A stretch of 64,000 nucleotides of DNA from Platerodrilus igneus (GCA_036346225.1 JARFIW010001369.1:2980001-3044000); one strand, 5' to 3'; positions 1 to 10,689 are shown, counted from the stretch's first letter. Numbers and translations are program-made. The notes: generated by a model from the sequence alone, not told the origin.

Positions 1-54
1 CCAGCGAACTGCACTTACGAGGAAGAGGTTTATTATTATTATTAAGGGAATGGT

Positions 55-193
55 TCTGTGTGTGATTGTTGTCACGCACATTAAAGATCCCTACCTTGCT
101 TGCAACAGCAAGGGTTCGGCAAAATTCCAAATTTTCCAGGTAAAAAAATTCGCTTCCTGGCCAATGTAGTACCTTTGGGCGGAGCAATTACAA
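55..193 (+). mobile_element. SINE 3'-body fragment
   Basis: This is the 3' body, without the tRNA-like head, of the SINE family seen complete at 8321-8613. Shared landmarks are the cacgca-attaaagatc stretch, cttgcttgcaacagcaaggg, ggcaaaattc and cgcttcctggcca, ending in a ggagca motif. It runs directly into a TA microsatellite. The 5' truncation and simple-repeat end are common in SINE copies. Confidence 0.8.
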
Positions 194-242
<49 letters not shown>

Positions 243-248
243 TATATA
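194..248. repeat. (TA)n microsatellite
   Basis: About 50 bp of nearly pure TA dinucleotides with one TACATA interruption. It follows the SINE 3' end and probably grew from the SINE tail or target. Its length is likely to vary between individuals and assemblies. Confidence 0.95.
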
Positions 249-472
249 GTACTGTGACAACCTCTGTGTTTGGGGGGTCGCAAAAATTATTGCTGTGACG
301 TAGGTCCAGCGAACTGCACTTATGAGAAAGAGGTTTATTATTATTATTAAGGGAATGGTGGTTTCAGCAGATAACTGTGTTTGCGATTTAATAACTACGA
401 CTTGTTATTTTTTAAAAGCGAGAATGAGAAATTGGTGCAATCAGTCTGTCTGCCTTTGGCCATTTTTCAACG

Positions 473-1077
473 TAGCATACGTGTGGACACGTTTTGAAGT
501 CAAACCGGCCTATGTGTATTTGCAGCCTCTTAACAAAAGTAAAAAACATACATCAGAATCCACTTTAATTAAATACAATTGATTTAGATGCGATATTTTG
601 CATATGACCTACTTTATAATGTCTCAAAAGAGAACTGAATTCAAAACAGCTCCACATTTTTGCATGCGTAGTAAACGCGTGTGAACACGTTTTGAAGTCA
701 AACCGGCCCATGTGTATTTGCAAAACCTCTAAAGAAAAGTAAAAAACATAAATCAGAATCCACTTTAATTAAACACAATTTTTTTAGATGCAAATATTTT
801 GCATCTGACCTACTTTATAACTTCTCGCTAGAGAACCGAATTCAAAACAGCTCCACATTTTCTCTGCACGCACTTACATTTTTCATCGTAGCTTACGTGT
901 GTTTTGAAGTCACACACGTACGTTCCATTGAAAGTAATATAAAGCCGGTCTGACTTCAAAACGTGTCCACACGTATTTTACATTGAAACTAATATAAGGT
1001 GGTCTGGCTTCAAAACGGTGCACGCGTATGTTACATTGAAAAACATACGCGTGCTCCGTTTTTAAGTCAGACCGGCC
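473..1077. repeat. Cluster of direct and inverted copies of one motif
   Basis: The motif cacgttttgaagtcaaaccg occurs in plus orientation near 488 and 682 as part of a unit of about 200 bp repeated twice, and in weaker form near 897. In minus orientation it occurs at 944-976 and 1000-1030, within a tandem 55-bp unit (921-976, 977-1030). It returns in plus orientation at 1043-1077. The outermost early and later copies are inverted, as in a degraded fold-back or MITE-like element. A short ORF at 322-582 crosses the cluster but has no recognisable domain and is not called as a gene. Confidence 0.75.
1001..1073. repeat. Hairpin with stem of about 32 bp
   Basis: Positions 1001-1032 and 1042-1073 are near-perfect inverted copies, with a few mismatches, separated by a 9-base loop. 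The stem includes gcacgcgtatgtt on one side and its complement on the other. It is part of the inverted-motif cluster. A structural role such as a transposon end seems more likely than an RNA gene. Confidence 0.75.
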
Positions 1078-1080
1078 TTA

Positions 1081-2798
1081 CTTACCTACTAATGTTTTTA
1101 TTATTTCTGGGTGTCTTACATAAATTATTAAAAGTTAGTAAGTTCTAATTTTACTAATATTACTTACTTTGAATCACAAATATTAATCCAATTGTATTTA
1201 TTAACTATAGCTTTTCCTTTCAGGTGCGCTCCCTTAGTAAGTGACCTCAGGGTGTTTGTTTTATTATCCTAAGTATAATTGTGTATTGTTCCATCGATAT
1301 GTATGTGTCTTAAAAGTGGTGGCACCCTCTTTTTACCTATACACTTGTTAGCTCAACATGTAAACAACAAACCCGACCACTTTCGTACCCACTACAGAGG
1401 TCGTGCCCGAGCTATGCTGTGACTGCGCTTTACCTTCTTCTATAGTCGCTTACCGTCTGTCACCTAGGCTCCCTTTCGTGATAAGTAATACGCCTTTAAT
1501 CTACTAGAGCGAAAGATAGATAGTTAAATATTTAATTCCCCAGGTCAGGTAATAAATAAATAATAAATTTTAAAAAATATTACAAGCAATCCTAGAAGCA
1601 TACAACAATTGTAAACAAATATTCACAAAGAAATTGAAAGAATACAAGGAAATTTACAGATGATATGCGCACCTCAGAAAGATGCGCCACTAGGGTAGAA
1701 AGAACAAAATGATGACTATTTGGAAGAAAATTGTTTATTTAAAAAAAAAGGTCGTTTTAGTTAGTAGAGCATACATTTGAACAATTAAAAATGAAAAAGC
1801 TATTCCATTTTAGAATGATCTAGCAAATTTTGGACCACTTCCTATGAGAACACACAACTGAAAATAATTAATTTTAACAGCAAAAGTAATTTTCAAAAAA
1901 TTAAAATTGCGTGATTCAGTTTTTGCGCGTTGGTGTTGATGAGCTGTCAATTTTTTTAAAGTGTTTTACGTGTCTAGACTTTCCCCTGTAATCCTTCATT
2001 GTTGTTTATTAATGCTACAATAAACAATCCGTTGCACTTTTAATTATGGCGATTATTAATTAAGGCATATAACACAGATATGCTTTTAAGTAGTTAACAT
2101 ACCAGATTAAATTCCTGGAATGTGGTTTTAGTATAGCAATCAAAAGATGAATTCTGTAGCTTGTTAATGTTGAATTTATTAACTATTTTGAATCATTAAG
2201 TTGTGGCCATGAACCTGTGCGATAATGCCATTTCTATAGCTTGATAAATAACAATACATGGATGTGTAGGTTATACACCTAATAATAATTCTAATAAAAG
2301 CAAAGCTTATGTAAATCATTGAAATTATTAATCTATTTTTGAAGGGCACTTTGTGGATAATTAATAAGGGAAATCATATTTTACAATGTCATTTTTGTAC
2401 ATACATACATACATTTTTGTAATAAAGGTAACCAAACTTGCAAGTATTTTCGATGGAATTTCTAGTACAATTTGCTAATTTTCAAACTTCAACATTAAAA
2501 AATATATAATAAAACTAACACGATAGCTTCATTTCTATTTAAGTCATCAGCTCCCTTTGTATAGGCAACTTAATATACAGCGCTACCTATATCTACATGC
2601 ATTCTTAGAAATGATATTAAGCGCGTCATAATTCTTCTTCTGGCGTTCGCTAGTCGATGTCTCTGTACCTTCAATGGCGAGTACTGAAGCTGGATTTCGG
2701 ATTTGTTTATTTACCAAATAAGCCCTTCGTTGCAACCTTCATTTATTAACCTGTTACTTTATAATTTGAGCTCACATACGGAACTTCTAATCAAACCA
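1081..2798. other. AT-rich stretch without recognised features
   Basis: No ORF of note and no similarity to other parts of the window. The only structured piece is a short TACA tandem at about 2398-2415. Possible unrecognised repeats cannot be excluded. Confidence 0.5.
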
Positions 2799-2920
2799 GG
2801 GAGTACTTTTCTGAAAAATGCTCACCCAACATTTTTCAAGCGGTCCGTGTCGGGAATCGAACCCGGGACCTTGGGTGTAGTAGTCACACACAAAAATCAA
2901 ACCAAGGACCCGCCCTTATA
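2799..2920 (-). mobile_element. SINE head fragment (minus)
   Basis: On the minus strand this reads as the tRNA-like head of the SINE family. A B-box match (gggttcgattccc, in reverse complement near 2850-2865) is followed by the gacacgg and cttgaaaaatgtt stretch. The A-box side is degraded. The 3' body present in full copies is missing. Confidence 0.75.
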
Positions 2921-3169
2921 TAAACCTAATTCAACTAAACATGATTATGTGCTAAACAGACGACAATTAAGTAGCACAGTTTGAAATTGGGTGCCAAATA
3001 AATCTTTGAGCAAGAATTTCAGCTTAGATTAATTTTAATGAATGAAACATTAAAGCGTACGCTCTATATATAAACAAAAAAAAAAGAATGAGTTACCAGG
3101 CATTAACTAAGCGATGTTAAAACTTTAAATCCGAAGTACAATTCATTTATAAAAATAATACGTCTTTAT

Positions 3170-3772
3170 TCATTCTAATCACAAACGAAGGTAGAATGAG
3201 AATTATGGAGTCCGAAGGGAAGGCGGAAAAATTGGAACAAACCACGATAAAGGAGGGTGAAGGCAGTGATAGATTTAGGTTCGAGAGTAGAGAGATGTAC
3301 CAGTAGATGGAACGAATTTCTATAGAGTAGCCAAAACGAGCATCAGGAAAACGATCTAGGATATTGGAAATATAAGGAAGCGCGTAGGCATCTTTCTAGG
3401 TAACTTGGTTGACTTTGCGGAAATCAATGCAGAATATATAGAAGTCGTCTTTATTTTTAACTAGGACAATGGGACTAGACCAGGAACTGGTAGAAGATTC
3501 GGCAATTCCAAGACGGAGCATCTAGTCGAGTTCGTAATGGGCTATCTTAAAAAGAAGAGGAGAAAGGGGATAATAACGCTGTTTGATAGGTTCTGCGGAC
3601 GTACGGACATGATGTTGTACTAGGGTAGTGCAACCAAGACCAGAAGGCTGTTTGGAAAAGGTATTGGAAATAAACGAATCTAAACGATGCTGTTGTTCAG
3701 GAATAAGGTCGGACACAATGTGGCTAGGATCAGAAGTAGTGATAAACAATAAGGAAGGAGAAGCAAAAGTCC
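3170..3772 (-). pseudogene. Ty3/gypsy-type reverse transcriptase, degraded
   Basis: Read from high to low coordinates, the minus strand gives the start of a gypsy-class RT. The open part at 3522-3749 ends in the segment that precedes palm motifs (PIKQRYYPLSP, then ELD). It continues with several stops through SSWSSPIVLVKNKD, CIDFRKVNQVT, DAYALPYISNILDRF and LFQFFRLPFGLHNS, conserved RT blocks 1-4. The YxDD block is not reached, so the copy stops short of the catalytic centre. At least two in-frame stops are visible. Its RT sequence differs clearly from the larger gypsy at 11-18 kb, so it is a second family. A SINE abuts its upstream side. Confidence 0.85.
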
Positions 3773-3998
3773 CCTACATTTGATTTTCCAATACTCCACC
3801 CGAAGGTATTACACTGGCCAGGAAGCGAGTTTTTTTTTACCTGAAAATTTTGAATTTTACCGAAGCCTTGCTTTTGCAAGCAAGGTAGGGATCATTAACG
3901 TGCGTGACAACACTCACACACGGGACCTCCATTTTACCTCTCATCCGAACGAGGGTGTATTTTTGTAAAAAATGCTAGCCTAACATTTTTCAAGCGGA
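3773..3998 (-). mobile_element. 5'-truncated SINE (minus)
   Basis: The reverse complement matches the body of the complete SINE at 8321-8613 from aagcgag...cttcctggcca back to the tttttcaagcgg stretch, then stops before the B box. It sits exactly between a gypsy RT fragment and a fragment of the orphan-protein transposon. Its 5' end abuts the sequence acttgaggttcgg of that transposon. Confidence 0.88.
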
Positions 3999-4341
3999 CT
4001 TGAGGTTCGGATAAATAATGTTTTTAAAAAAATTTTTGTTATATCCACGTACATTGCATATACAGAAATTACAGTCATCATTTTTTGACTCTCGCCAAAT
4101 CATTGGTGTTCCAAAGGGTCGAGATTTCCTTGTTCCATTACTCCAATGCCTTAAACCCTCTTCACATATCTTACATACAACATGTGGTGCCCAATCTTTG
4201 TCCTGATCACCAATCTTTACTTTAAAATACGCATAATATTGGTGTTTCAACAGTGATGTAATTTTGTCTAAATTTCTTGACCACAAAACAACCACACACC
4301 GAGCAAAAAGTATCTGAACTATTTTGACAATGTCTCGGCAT
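3999..4341 (-). pseudogene. N-terminal fragment of orphan arthropod repeat protein
   Basis: An ATG at 4339-4341 (minus) starts MPRHCQNSSDTFCSVCG, a Cys-rich opening with a CxxC pair. It runs on through KVKIGDQDKDWAPHVVC, PFGTPMIWRE, DCNFCICNVRGYN and IIYPNLKSA, with a second set of Cys pairs that suggests zinc binding. I recognise this as the N-terminus of a high-copy protein family found in many arthropod and other animal genomes and usually left uncharacterised. Function is unknown. The fragment ends where a SINE begins. It shows that the frame was once continuous where the copies at 42.6 and 46.6 kb carry a frameshift and a stop. Confidence 0.75.
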
Positions 4342-4753
4342 TTTAAACACGAATTTAACTACAAAAGCTCATTAAACTCACTAAACAACGACTGCCTAGA
4401 CCGAACGCAAACAGACTAATGAATGCGCTTGTTACACCAAGACGTCTATTTATATCTCACTCGTCGACGGGATGACTGCAAATCAGGGAACCCCAGCAAT
4501 TAAATTTTACTTTCGAGAATTCCCCTATACTATCGTATTGATTTGTACATAATTTAATCTCAGTAGCGTAGTAATTTTTAGAATGTCGTTTAATTTTTAT
4601 ACGCAAATATTAAAAAAACCATAAATATGACACCTAGTAAATTTTTAAAAAATTGTGTGTGATGAAAACAAAACAATGTTGAATCTTTATTAGATTAGCC
4701 ACCAAAACTTCAAAAAAATGAAGAAATACAAATCACAAATTTTTTGTTGGCCT
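3999..4753 (-). mobile_element. 5' end of the orphan-protein DNA element
   Basis: This piece is homologous to the right-hand portions of the larger copies near 42.4-43.0 kb and 46.4-47.1 kb: same coding start, same leader and same end, an attttttgttggcct stretch followed by gtgtaattt. In the minus orientation it is the 5' end of the element: terminus, leader of about 400 bp and the first about 110 codons. It is cut off at 3999, where the SINE begins. It retains a longer open frame at this position than the larger copies. Confidence 0.82.
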
Positions 4754-5915
4754 GTGTAATTTATTTAAGATCAAGATGCTGCGAACTCTGACTCAAAATT
4801 TTCTACAAACTATCCACTTCACAAATAATAAAATGAGACCTTATTCTGAATCTAATTTACCAATATTCAAATATTCTTATCAGGTACAAACAAAGAAATC
4901 TAAAATTTAAACTCCCAATTCCTATTGTCAAATAGCGCTTACTAAAATCTCCTTTCCAACGTAATTAACGGTATTAAGAGCTTCCTAGTTCCATCTTAAA
5001 ATCTCCACCAGTTTTCAAAGTGCATCTTCTATTTTCAATCATTTAATCTTCCGAATAATTTCTGTATTAAAGAAGTTCGATCTTCATAGTATTTTACGAA
5101 ACCAATAATGCTTCATCAAATAATTGCATCAAACTATTCAAACGTATACGTTTCATGTCGTAAGCATGCAGTTCTGTGTTAAATGTTATATATTATTTGG
5201 AAAGAATGACGAATCTCGAATGAATCCTTCTAATCAAGTTCCGGTTTATACACAAAATTATATCTATACGTCATTTTCCAGATTTTTCCCATTTATTCGG
5301 AAGCATTAGTCACCGCTGACGTAAGAATTTACACGAATATCACGGTTTTAACGATCCAATTAGTGTGAAGCTATGATTTATGTTCATTCTAAAACGTACG
5401 GTGTAATCTTCTCTAACGCGCTGAGTTATCGCTCGCTCTCCTTTTTATTGTACTATGGAGGCTATTAAAAATATTACTTATCTATTTAATTGCAATTTAA
5501 TGTTTGCGCGAGTTCCTCAAACTGGCGTTTATTCAATAATTAACTTTTAATGACATTTAAAAACATTTCTTAGTAACTGACATAGTTTCTTATTAAACAA
5601 AAAAATTCTAGAAGTTTGACGTTTAGATTAAAACTCTTAAAATGAATTAAAAATGTTATATATACACACGGAATAATTATTTTATGCTTTGAAAGTACAT
5701 GCAACTTCTTTTCAGTCTACACGGAAAATGTATTATATAAATAATTAAAGTTTGCAATGGCTATGCATCCTAATAAAGTAAGGAAACCGCGTTTCAAGGT
5801 ATCTTTAATGAATTTGCACAAGATATCTCACTCGGCTAAAAAGAATTGATGTAAATATGGGGTTTTTAAGTTTTTATCCGCTTTACAATATTTGCAATGA
5901 ATGCACTACACACAT
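4754..5915. other. AT-rich stretch, nothing recognised
   Basis: No supported gene. Short ORFs at 5124-5309 and 5857-5915 show no domain; the latter merges into LINE coding sequence downstream. No match to other repeats of the window was noticed. Confidence 0.5.
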
Positions 5916-6290
5916 ATATGTGTGGAGCACAGCACTGTATGATTGTGAAGCCTGGACAGTAGGAGAAGCTGACAAGAAAAAGGTAGAAGCCTCTGAAATG
6001 TGTATGATGAAGATACCATGGACAGCGAAAGTTAAGAACAAAGAGGTACTAGAAATGGTAGGGGAAGAAAGAACTATGTGGAAAACAGTAAAAATAGGAG
6101 AGATAGGATGATAGGCCACATACTAAGACATGAGGGAATAGTGCGGAATATATTAGCAGCAGAGATAGGAAAAAAAAGAAGTAGAGGTAGACCTAGGTTA
6201 GACTATTGCACGCAGATAGTGAAAGATGTAGGCTGTGAGAATTTCAGGGAAATGTGTACACTAGCTCAGAATAGAAATCAACCAGTCGCA
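5916..6290 (+). pseudogene. RTE-like LINE, ORF2 C-terminus, copy 1
   Basis: Two overlapping plus-strand frames join into the C-terminal part of a non-LTR retrotransposon polyprotein. Landmarks are VWSTALYDCEAWTVGEADKK, KIPWTAKVKNKEVL, then after a frameshift near 6080 RRDRMIGHILRHEGIVRNIL and GRPRLDYCTQIVKDVGC. This 'LYGCEAWT ... RRxxxIGHxLRHEG ... GRPR' block follows the RT domain in many insect LINEs. RT catalytic motifs lie further 5' and are absent. The copy breaks off near 6285, where another repeat begins, and has no 3' tail. RTE assignment is inferred from the tails of sister copies. Confidence 0.85.
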
Positions 6291-6302
6291 AGTTGTAAAA
6301 GA

Positions 6303-6495
6303 TATTGGTTTTGCAATACTTGCAACTAATGTTAATTGTGCGAAAGGATTTAATGAAAACACTAATACGGCAAATGTCTAATTGTTGGGAGATCCTTGGC
6401 AGCTACAGGCTGCTTACCCCCTTTCACATACAACTGAATATCGGGGAAATAGGGTATATAACTGTAAAACAATAGAAGGTGACCGAACTGCATCA
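6303..6495 (+). repeat. Dispersed repeat shared with the 33 kb and 36 kb units
   Basis: The stretch from attggttttgcaatac through gcttaccccctttcac to gaatatcggggaaataggg is a diverged copy of 33068-33240 and 36225-36400. It lies between two LINE 3' ends, so it probably inserted here. Similarity is patchy but collinear over about 170 bp. Confidence 0.7.
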
Positions 6496-6496
6496 A

Positions 6497-6983
6497 ACAA
6501 GAAAGAACAGCAGCCATGTTCAAAGACAACGAACATAGATGCAAGAACAAAACTGTTCAAAGCATTGTGTGGAGCACAGCACAGTACGTCTATGAAAGAG
6601 GGGCAATAGGAAAAGCAGGAGAGAAGCCTACTGGAATGTTGTGTTTCAGATGTATAAGGATGGTAGCAGGGACAGACAAAGTTAATAACAAATAGATTGT
6701 AGAAATAGTAGAGGAATAAAGATATCTGTGGAAAACGAAAAAATAGGAGAAATAGAAGGACATGATACGTTCTAAGGCATTTCTGGGGAATAGTATACGA
6801 TATATTACAAGCAGTGATAGGAAAAGAGAGGTAGATGTAGACCGAGATCAGACTTTCGCACACAGATAGTGATAGACGCAGACTGTGCAAATTTCAGGGA
6901 AATGTGTAGGTTAGCTCAGAATAGGAAACAATGAGGGTACGCGTCCAACTAGTTCTAGGACTGAAGACCTAATGATGATGCCC
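6497..6983 (+). pseudogene. RTE-like LINE 3' end, copy 2
   Basis: A second, more decayed copy of the LINE C-terminus, from about 'NIDARTKLFKAL' (6535-6570) through the tggagcacagca landmark. It goes through several stops to a 3' UTR-like end with aatttcagggaaatgtgtag, gggtacgcgtccaactagtt, aggactgaagacctaatgatgatg. The short ATG/GAT repeat at the 3' end is typical of RTE-clade LINEs, which end in short tandem repeats rather than long poly(A). The first copy lies about 650 bp upstream in the same direction. Confidence 0.8.
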
Positions 6984-7212
6984 TATACGGGATTTAAAAA
7001 TTAAATGAGGGCTTCTTTTATGATTTGCAATAACGCGAGTGCAATGGATGGCTTTGCAAAGAAATACGCTTTATTATACAGGATGGAAGAATTAAATATT
7101 GGGGAATTTTAACTTTTCCCGTTTTCTGGCTTTTTGGGTGGGTTTTGCATATAATTTGGGTGTCCAATGACCTATTGTAACCTCTTTATCACATCAGTAT
7201 ATTATGAGCATA

Positions 7213-7378
7213 GCACTAACATGTTGCGAGACGTGGGAAGTCTCACGAGACCGAATAAAGTTTTGTCTCGCGTCTCGTCTCGCAAGAAAATAACAAGTCT
7301 TGTCTCGCGTATCGCCTCGTATAACGCGAAATTGCGTGACGAGACGCGACTTCCCGCATCGCGAGTGTAACACCAGTG
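7213..7378. repeat. CTCG-rich inverted repeat, possible MITE
   Basis: The ends (7213-7253, starting cactaac, and 7333-7378, ending accagtg) are imperfect inverted copies sharing gtgggaagtc / gacttcccgc. The interior is dominated by alternating tctcg and gagac words, for example gtctcgcgtctcgtctcgc at 7265. Size near 166 bp would suit a non-autonomous DNA element. No target-site duplication was found, so this stays tentative. Overlapping ORFs on both strands are by-products of the repeat. Confidence 0.45.
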
Positions 7379-8320
7379 TCGACACGTGCCAGAAACCAAA
7401 CAAATTGGATCGGATCGTAAGTGAACGTGCGTCTGCATCCGTGGTCATTACACAACTGCATAAATATAAGGAATAGAAAACATTTATAGTTTGTAACTCA
7501 TATTTTGCAATTGTCAAAATTACATCTACAAATATTTTTTTGTGCGGCTGATAAAGAAAACGCGTGTTTCCGATCATTTTTCAGCTCGAAAAGTACGTTG
7601 TTGTTGAGCTAGATCGGTGAACTGACATAAGAGATCGGAAAGTGACACAAGAGATCGGAAAAACGATGCCGGGCTCATATGTAAACAATTACGTTAAAAA
7701 CAAAGTATGTTACGTCAGTGGCGATGACAGTACTGTTTTTTATCTGCAAGTAAGCTTGTTACGTTTACTTTAGGATGGTCCGTTAAAACCTACCTCTTTT
7801 TGGTATTTCATTATTCATTTACTTAGATTCTGCTCAAATCATCCAACAACACCCGGTATATTATACCTTCCTACAACAAATACACTTTCTAATAATTTCC
7901 AATTTCAAATCTATTTACTTTAAAACAAAAAGTTTATTCTATAAATTAAATAGTCAACATCCTGTTTTAGGTATCCGTGAACTTGCTACACATTACGATA
8001 GCGTATAATTACTTTCTAGATTACTTCAATCTAAAGACTCGTTGAAATAATGAATCCTACTTCACCGATTTAGCTTGTTTCGAATTGCTATACACATTCG
8101 TATGTTTGATAACACCGGCAGGAATGTAAATTGGTGCTATCAAACGAGTTAATATTTATTCTTTTCTGTATTCGATCAAGAGCAATTGTGGTTTTCGTTC
8201 TCAGAAAAATTTTCGAGCACACACTGTCTGGTAAGTAATTACGGTTTAAAAAAAATTGTACTTTTCGGCGTAAATAAATTAATCCTTATTGTAGCTTCTT
8301 CCTCCAGTGAACCTGACGGG
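7379..8320. other. No recognised feature
   Basis: AT-rich DNA. A short internal duplication of gagatcggaaa occurs around 7631-7660. Nothing else could be supported. Confidence 0.5.
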
Positions 8321-8613
8321 GGCGGCTCTGTGGCGTAGTTGATATATGTGTGACTACTACGCCCAAGGTCCCGGGTTCGAATCCTGACACGGTCGGCTTG
8401 AAAAATGTTAGGCGAGCATTTTCAAAAAAACACCCTCGCTCGGATGAGAGGTGAAATGGAGGTCCCGTGCGTGTGTTGTTACGCACGTTAAAAATCTCTA
8501 CCTTGCTTGGAACAGCAAGGGTTTGGCAAAATTCAAAATTTTTCAAGTTTAGAAAAACTCGCTTCCTGGCCATTATAGCACCTATGGGTGGAGCATTGGA
8601 AAATCACATGTAT
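8321..8613 (+). mobile_element. Full-length tRNA-derived SINE (reference copy)
   Basis: The 5' head is tRNA-like: A box tggcgtagttga at 8331-8342 and B box gggttcgaatcct at 8373-8385, spaced as in a tRNA gene. These form the internal RNA polymerase III promoter. The body follows with cttgaaaaatgttaggcgag, a block around 8460-8500 with cgcacgttaaa, accttgcttggaacagcaag, ggcaaaattcaaaattttt and cgcttcctggcca. It ends in ggagcattggaaaatcacatg. At least five other pieces of the family lie in this window. Such elements are copied by a LINE partner in trans. Confidence 0.92.
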
Positions 8614-8682
8614 GATGAACCTAACGGCCCATTGCGCCCTGTCATTAGGGAAAGTCTGACCCAAAACTATACCGTGGACGCT

Positions 8683-9331
8683 CGGGTGAGTGTTTATGCA
8701 CTATTTTCTTGTATGGGTCCTGTGAAATTGGTCGAAACAGTATATTTATCAGGCTCCACGTGTTGACTAAACTTAGTGTTTTTAAATTGATTATCGTCAA
8801 GTGAGATGATATTTATTATTAATATTGTATTTATCTTGACATCCTATATGTTTAATTGTATGTTTACGAGGATGATTTATAACTGTTAGTTTACCTTTTT
8901 TTGGAGTTATAAATTTTTGTTAGTTAAGACATTGTAGTGCCAATATGATATATGTAATTTTATATTTACAATGATTAAAGCTGTGGTTTTTAGTGTTGCG
9001 TTTGCATTTTTTTGTTGCTAAATAATGTAGGGTTAGGTACCTAAAAACAGCAGCTCGCCATTTTAAAAATGATTTCTTTGGATTTCGTTGATATGTGTAG
9101 CTTGTAATTATTCATTGTTCATTTTTTTTGGTACTACTGTACTTTTGTACATATTTTTTTTATTAGAGGTTTTTTGTGTATGTTTAGTTGTAAGTTGTGA
9201 ATTAGTGAGTATATTTTTATTTCAGGCCTTCCTTTGTTTTTGTATGTGAAATACCCCGCTTACTCAACGATTGAGCCCGGTCATTTTCTTTCCTTGGTTC
9301 TTTTCTTTTAGACTATGTCGATGTACGTAGC
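8683..9331 (+). repeat. Dispersed repeat with an apparently preserved intron, copy 1
   Basis: This stretch is homologous to the reverse complement of about 27005-27585. Shared blocks are gggtgagtgtttat at the start, agctgtggttttta, cagctcgccat, attgttcattttt, ttatttcaggccttcc, and actcaacgattgagcccgg near the end. In both copies similarity begins around a GTGAGT (8686) and includes TTTATTTCAG just before gccttcc (9225), matching consensus 5' and 3' splice sites. The likely reading is a 540-bp intron plus flanking exon of a transposon transcript. No coding frame was recognised. Confidence 0.6.
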
Positions 9332-10689
9332 AAGTTCTTGTAAATTAATTGTTACAATTTTGTAAATTATTTAAAAATTTAAGTATTGTTGTAGTTCTAT
9401 TATTGCCAAATTATTTTTGGCTGCACAAAAATTTTTGTACGCGCCACACTCGGAAAGTGTCTTTAGAGGGCTTGCATTCTTTCAGAGCTCCGTTTAGCGT
9501 CTCCCTGAAAACGGCATGCTCGCCCTATAAAGTACCACTTTCCGGCTTGGCACGTAAATAACTAATACGGTACAATATGGATGAATTTAATTAGCTATTG
9601 AGCCTTTGAAATACCGACAAAACAGGAAACGCAAAACTAAGCTGTTTGATAATTAATATTTTAACGACTAGCGGCTAGCATAACCATAAAATATAAGTAC
9701 GTCAAATTAGTAAGTCCTGGAATATAATTCCATACAAAATAATATAATTATCCTATAAAAATTTAAATCTTGTGGGACGTCAAAAGCCAGACTAAAAAAA
9801 TTGCAATAATTTATTTAAATGTAAGTTATGCACACCAATTAACAAAATGAGAGAAGTAACAATTTTAAAAAACGTTTAAGTCAAAAGCAGTAAAGGATCG
9901 TTTCCGTTGAGGAACAAGGGAATAGTTTGCAGATACCAGCTACTTGAGGACCTTAAGAGGACCTTACACTTTCCTAAATCCAATAAAACTACTTGGTTGA
10001 CAATAACAATAATATATTAAAAACCAGTTTGTTGTTTAATACATTGACTTGAAATATCCTGGAACTATTTTACGGTCGTGATCATTCTTAGAGGAAAAGC
10101 AAAAACTTGATAGAATTTAACCAACCGCGATGGCAAGGCTAAACTAATTATATCTCGGTTTGCTGTATGCATCACATGCTTCCAACTTCAATAATAATTA
10201 AACAAATAAAATGAAAAGTAATTTAATAGACCAGTACAAATTATATAATATTAGTTAATTGGTTGGTATGGATTTGCTTAGGGTCGAAACTGAAACACGT
10301 AACATACTCATAAAATAGGGAAAGTTTCTATTCAAAGGGCTAATTAGAAGGTATGAATAAATGATGATAAGTACAGCGTGGAACCTATACTTTACGCTTT
10401 ACTGTAATTTGTCGTTGAAAAACGATTCTATGATGATGTGGTAGCCGTAATAATTTTTTATTTTATTTTTTTCTGTTGTAAGTAAGTTTGAAAACTATAG
10501 TTATAATGTTTCACTAGCGAAACGTTAAGTGTTTGCCCTATGTAAATTATTGAACAGGTGGCACTGAAAAATATTATTCCCAATGTTTTAAACACGGTTA
10601 TTTAACTAACCATTTCAAGTTTTAGGCTCCTAATTCTAGTTCGTTGAAAGTAGTATAGTAGGACAATGGAATCTACTCCTTCACTCCAC
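9332..10689. other. AT-rich stretch without recognised features
   Basis: No supported gene. The ORF at 9349-9561 shows no domain. No similarity to other parts of the window was noticed. Confidence 0.5.

Larger units (their letters stand above)
1..359. repeat. Direct repeat pair of about 54 bp, 305 bp apart
   Basis: A segment starting ccagcgaactgcactta occurs at 1-54 and again, with a few changes, at 306-359. Both copies contain a short TTA run and end in aagggaatggt. Between them lie a SINE 3' fragment, a TA microsatellite and about 55 bp of other sequence. The first copy starts at the window edge, so the repeat may extend further left. No coding potential is visible. Confidence 0.8.

Noticed and set aside
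322..582. 86-residue plus ORF as a gene
   Set aside because: It crosses the border of a direct repeat and an inverted-motif cluster. The translation has no domain, and the second copy of the repeat does not keep the frame.
6414..6890. 158-residue minus ORF as a gene
   Set aside because: It is antisense to LINE coding sequence and to the 6303-6495 repeat. The plus-strand LINE frame explains the sequence.
7167..7577. Overlapping ORFs on both strands near 7.2-7.6 kb
   Set aside because: They arise from the repetitive tctcg/gagac composition, which keeps several frames open at once.
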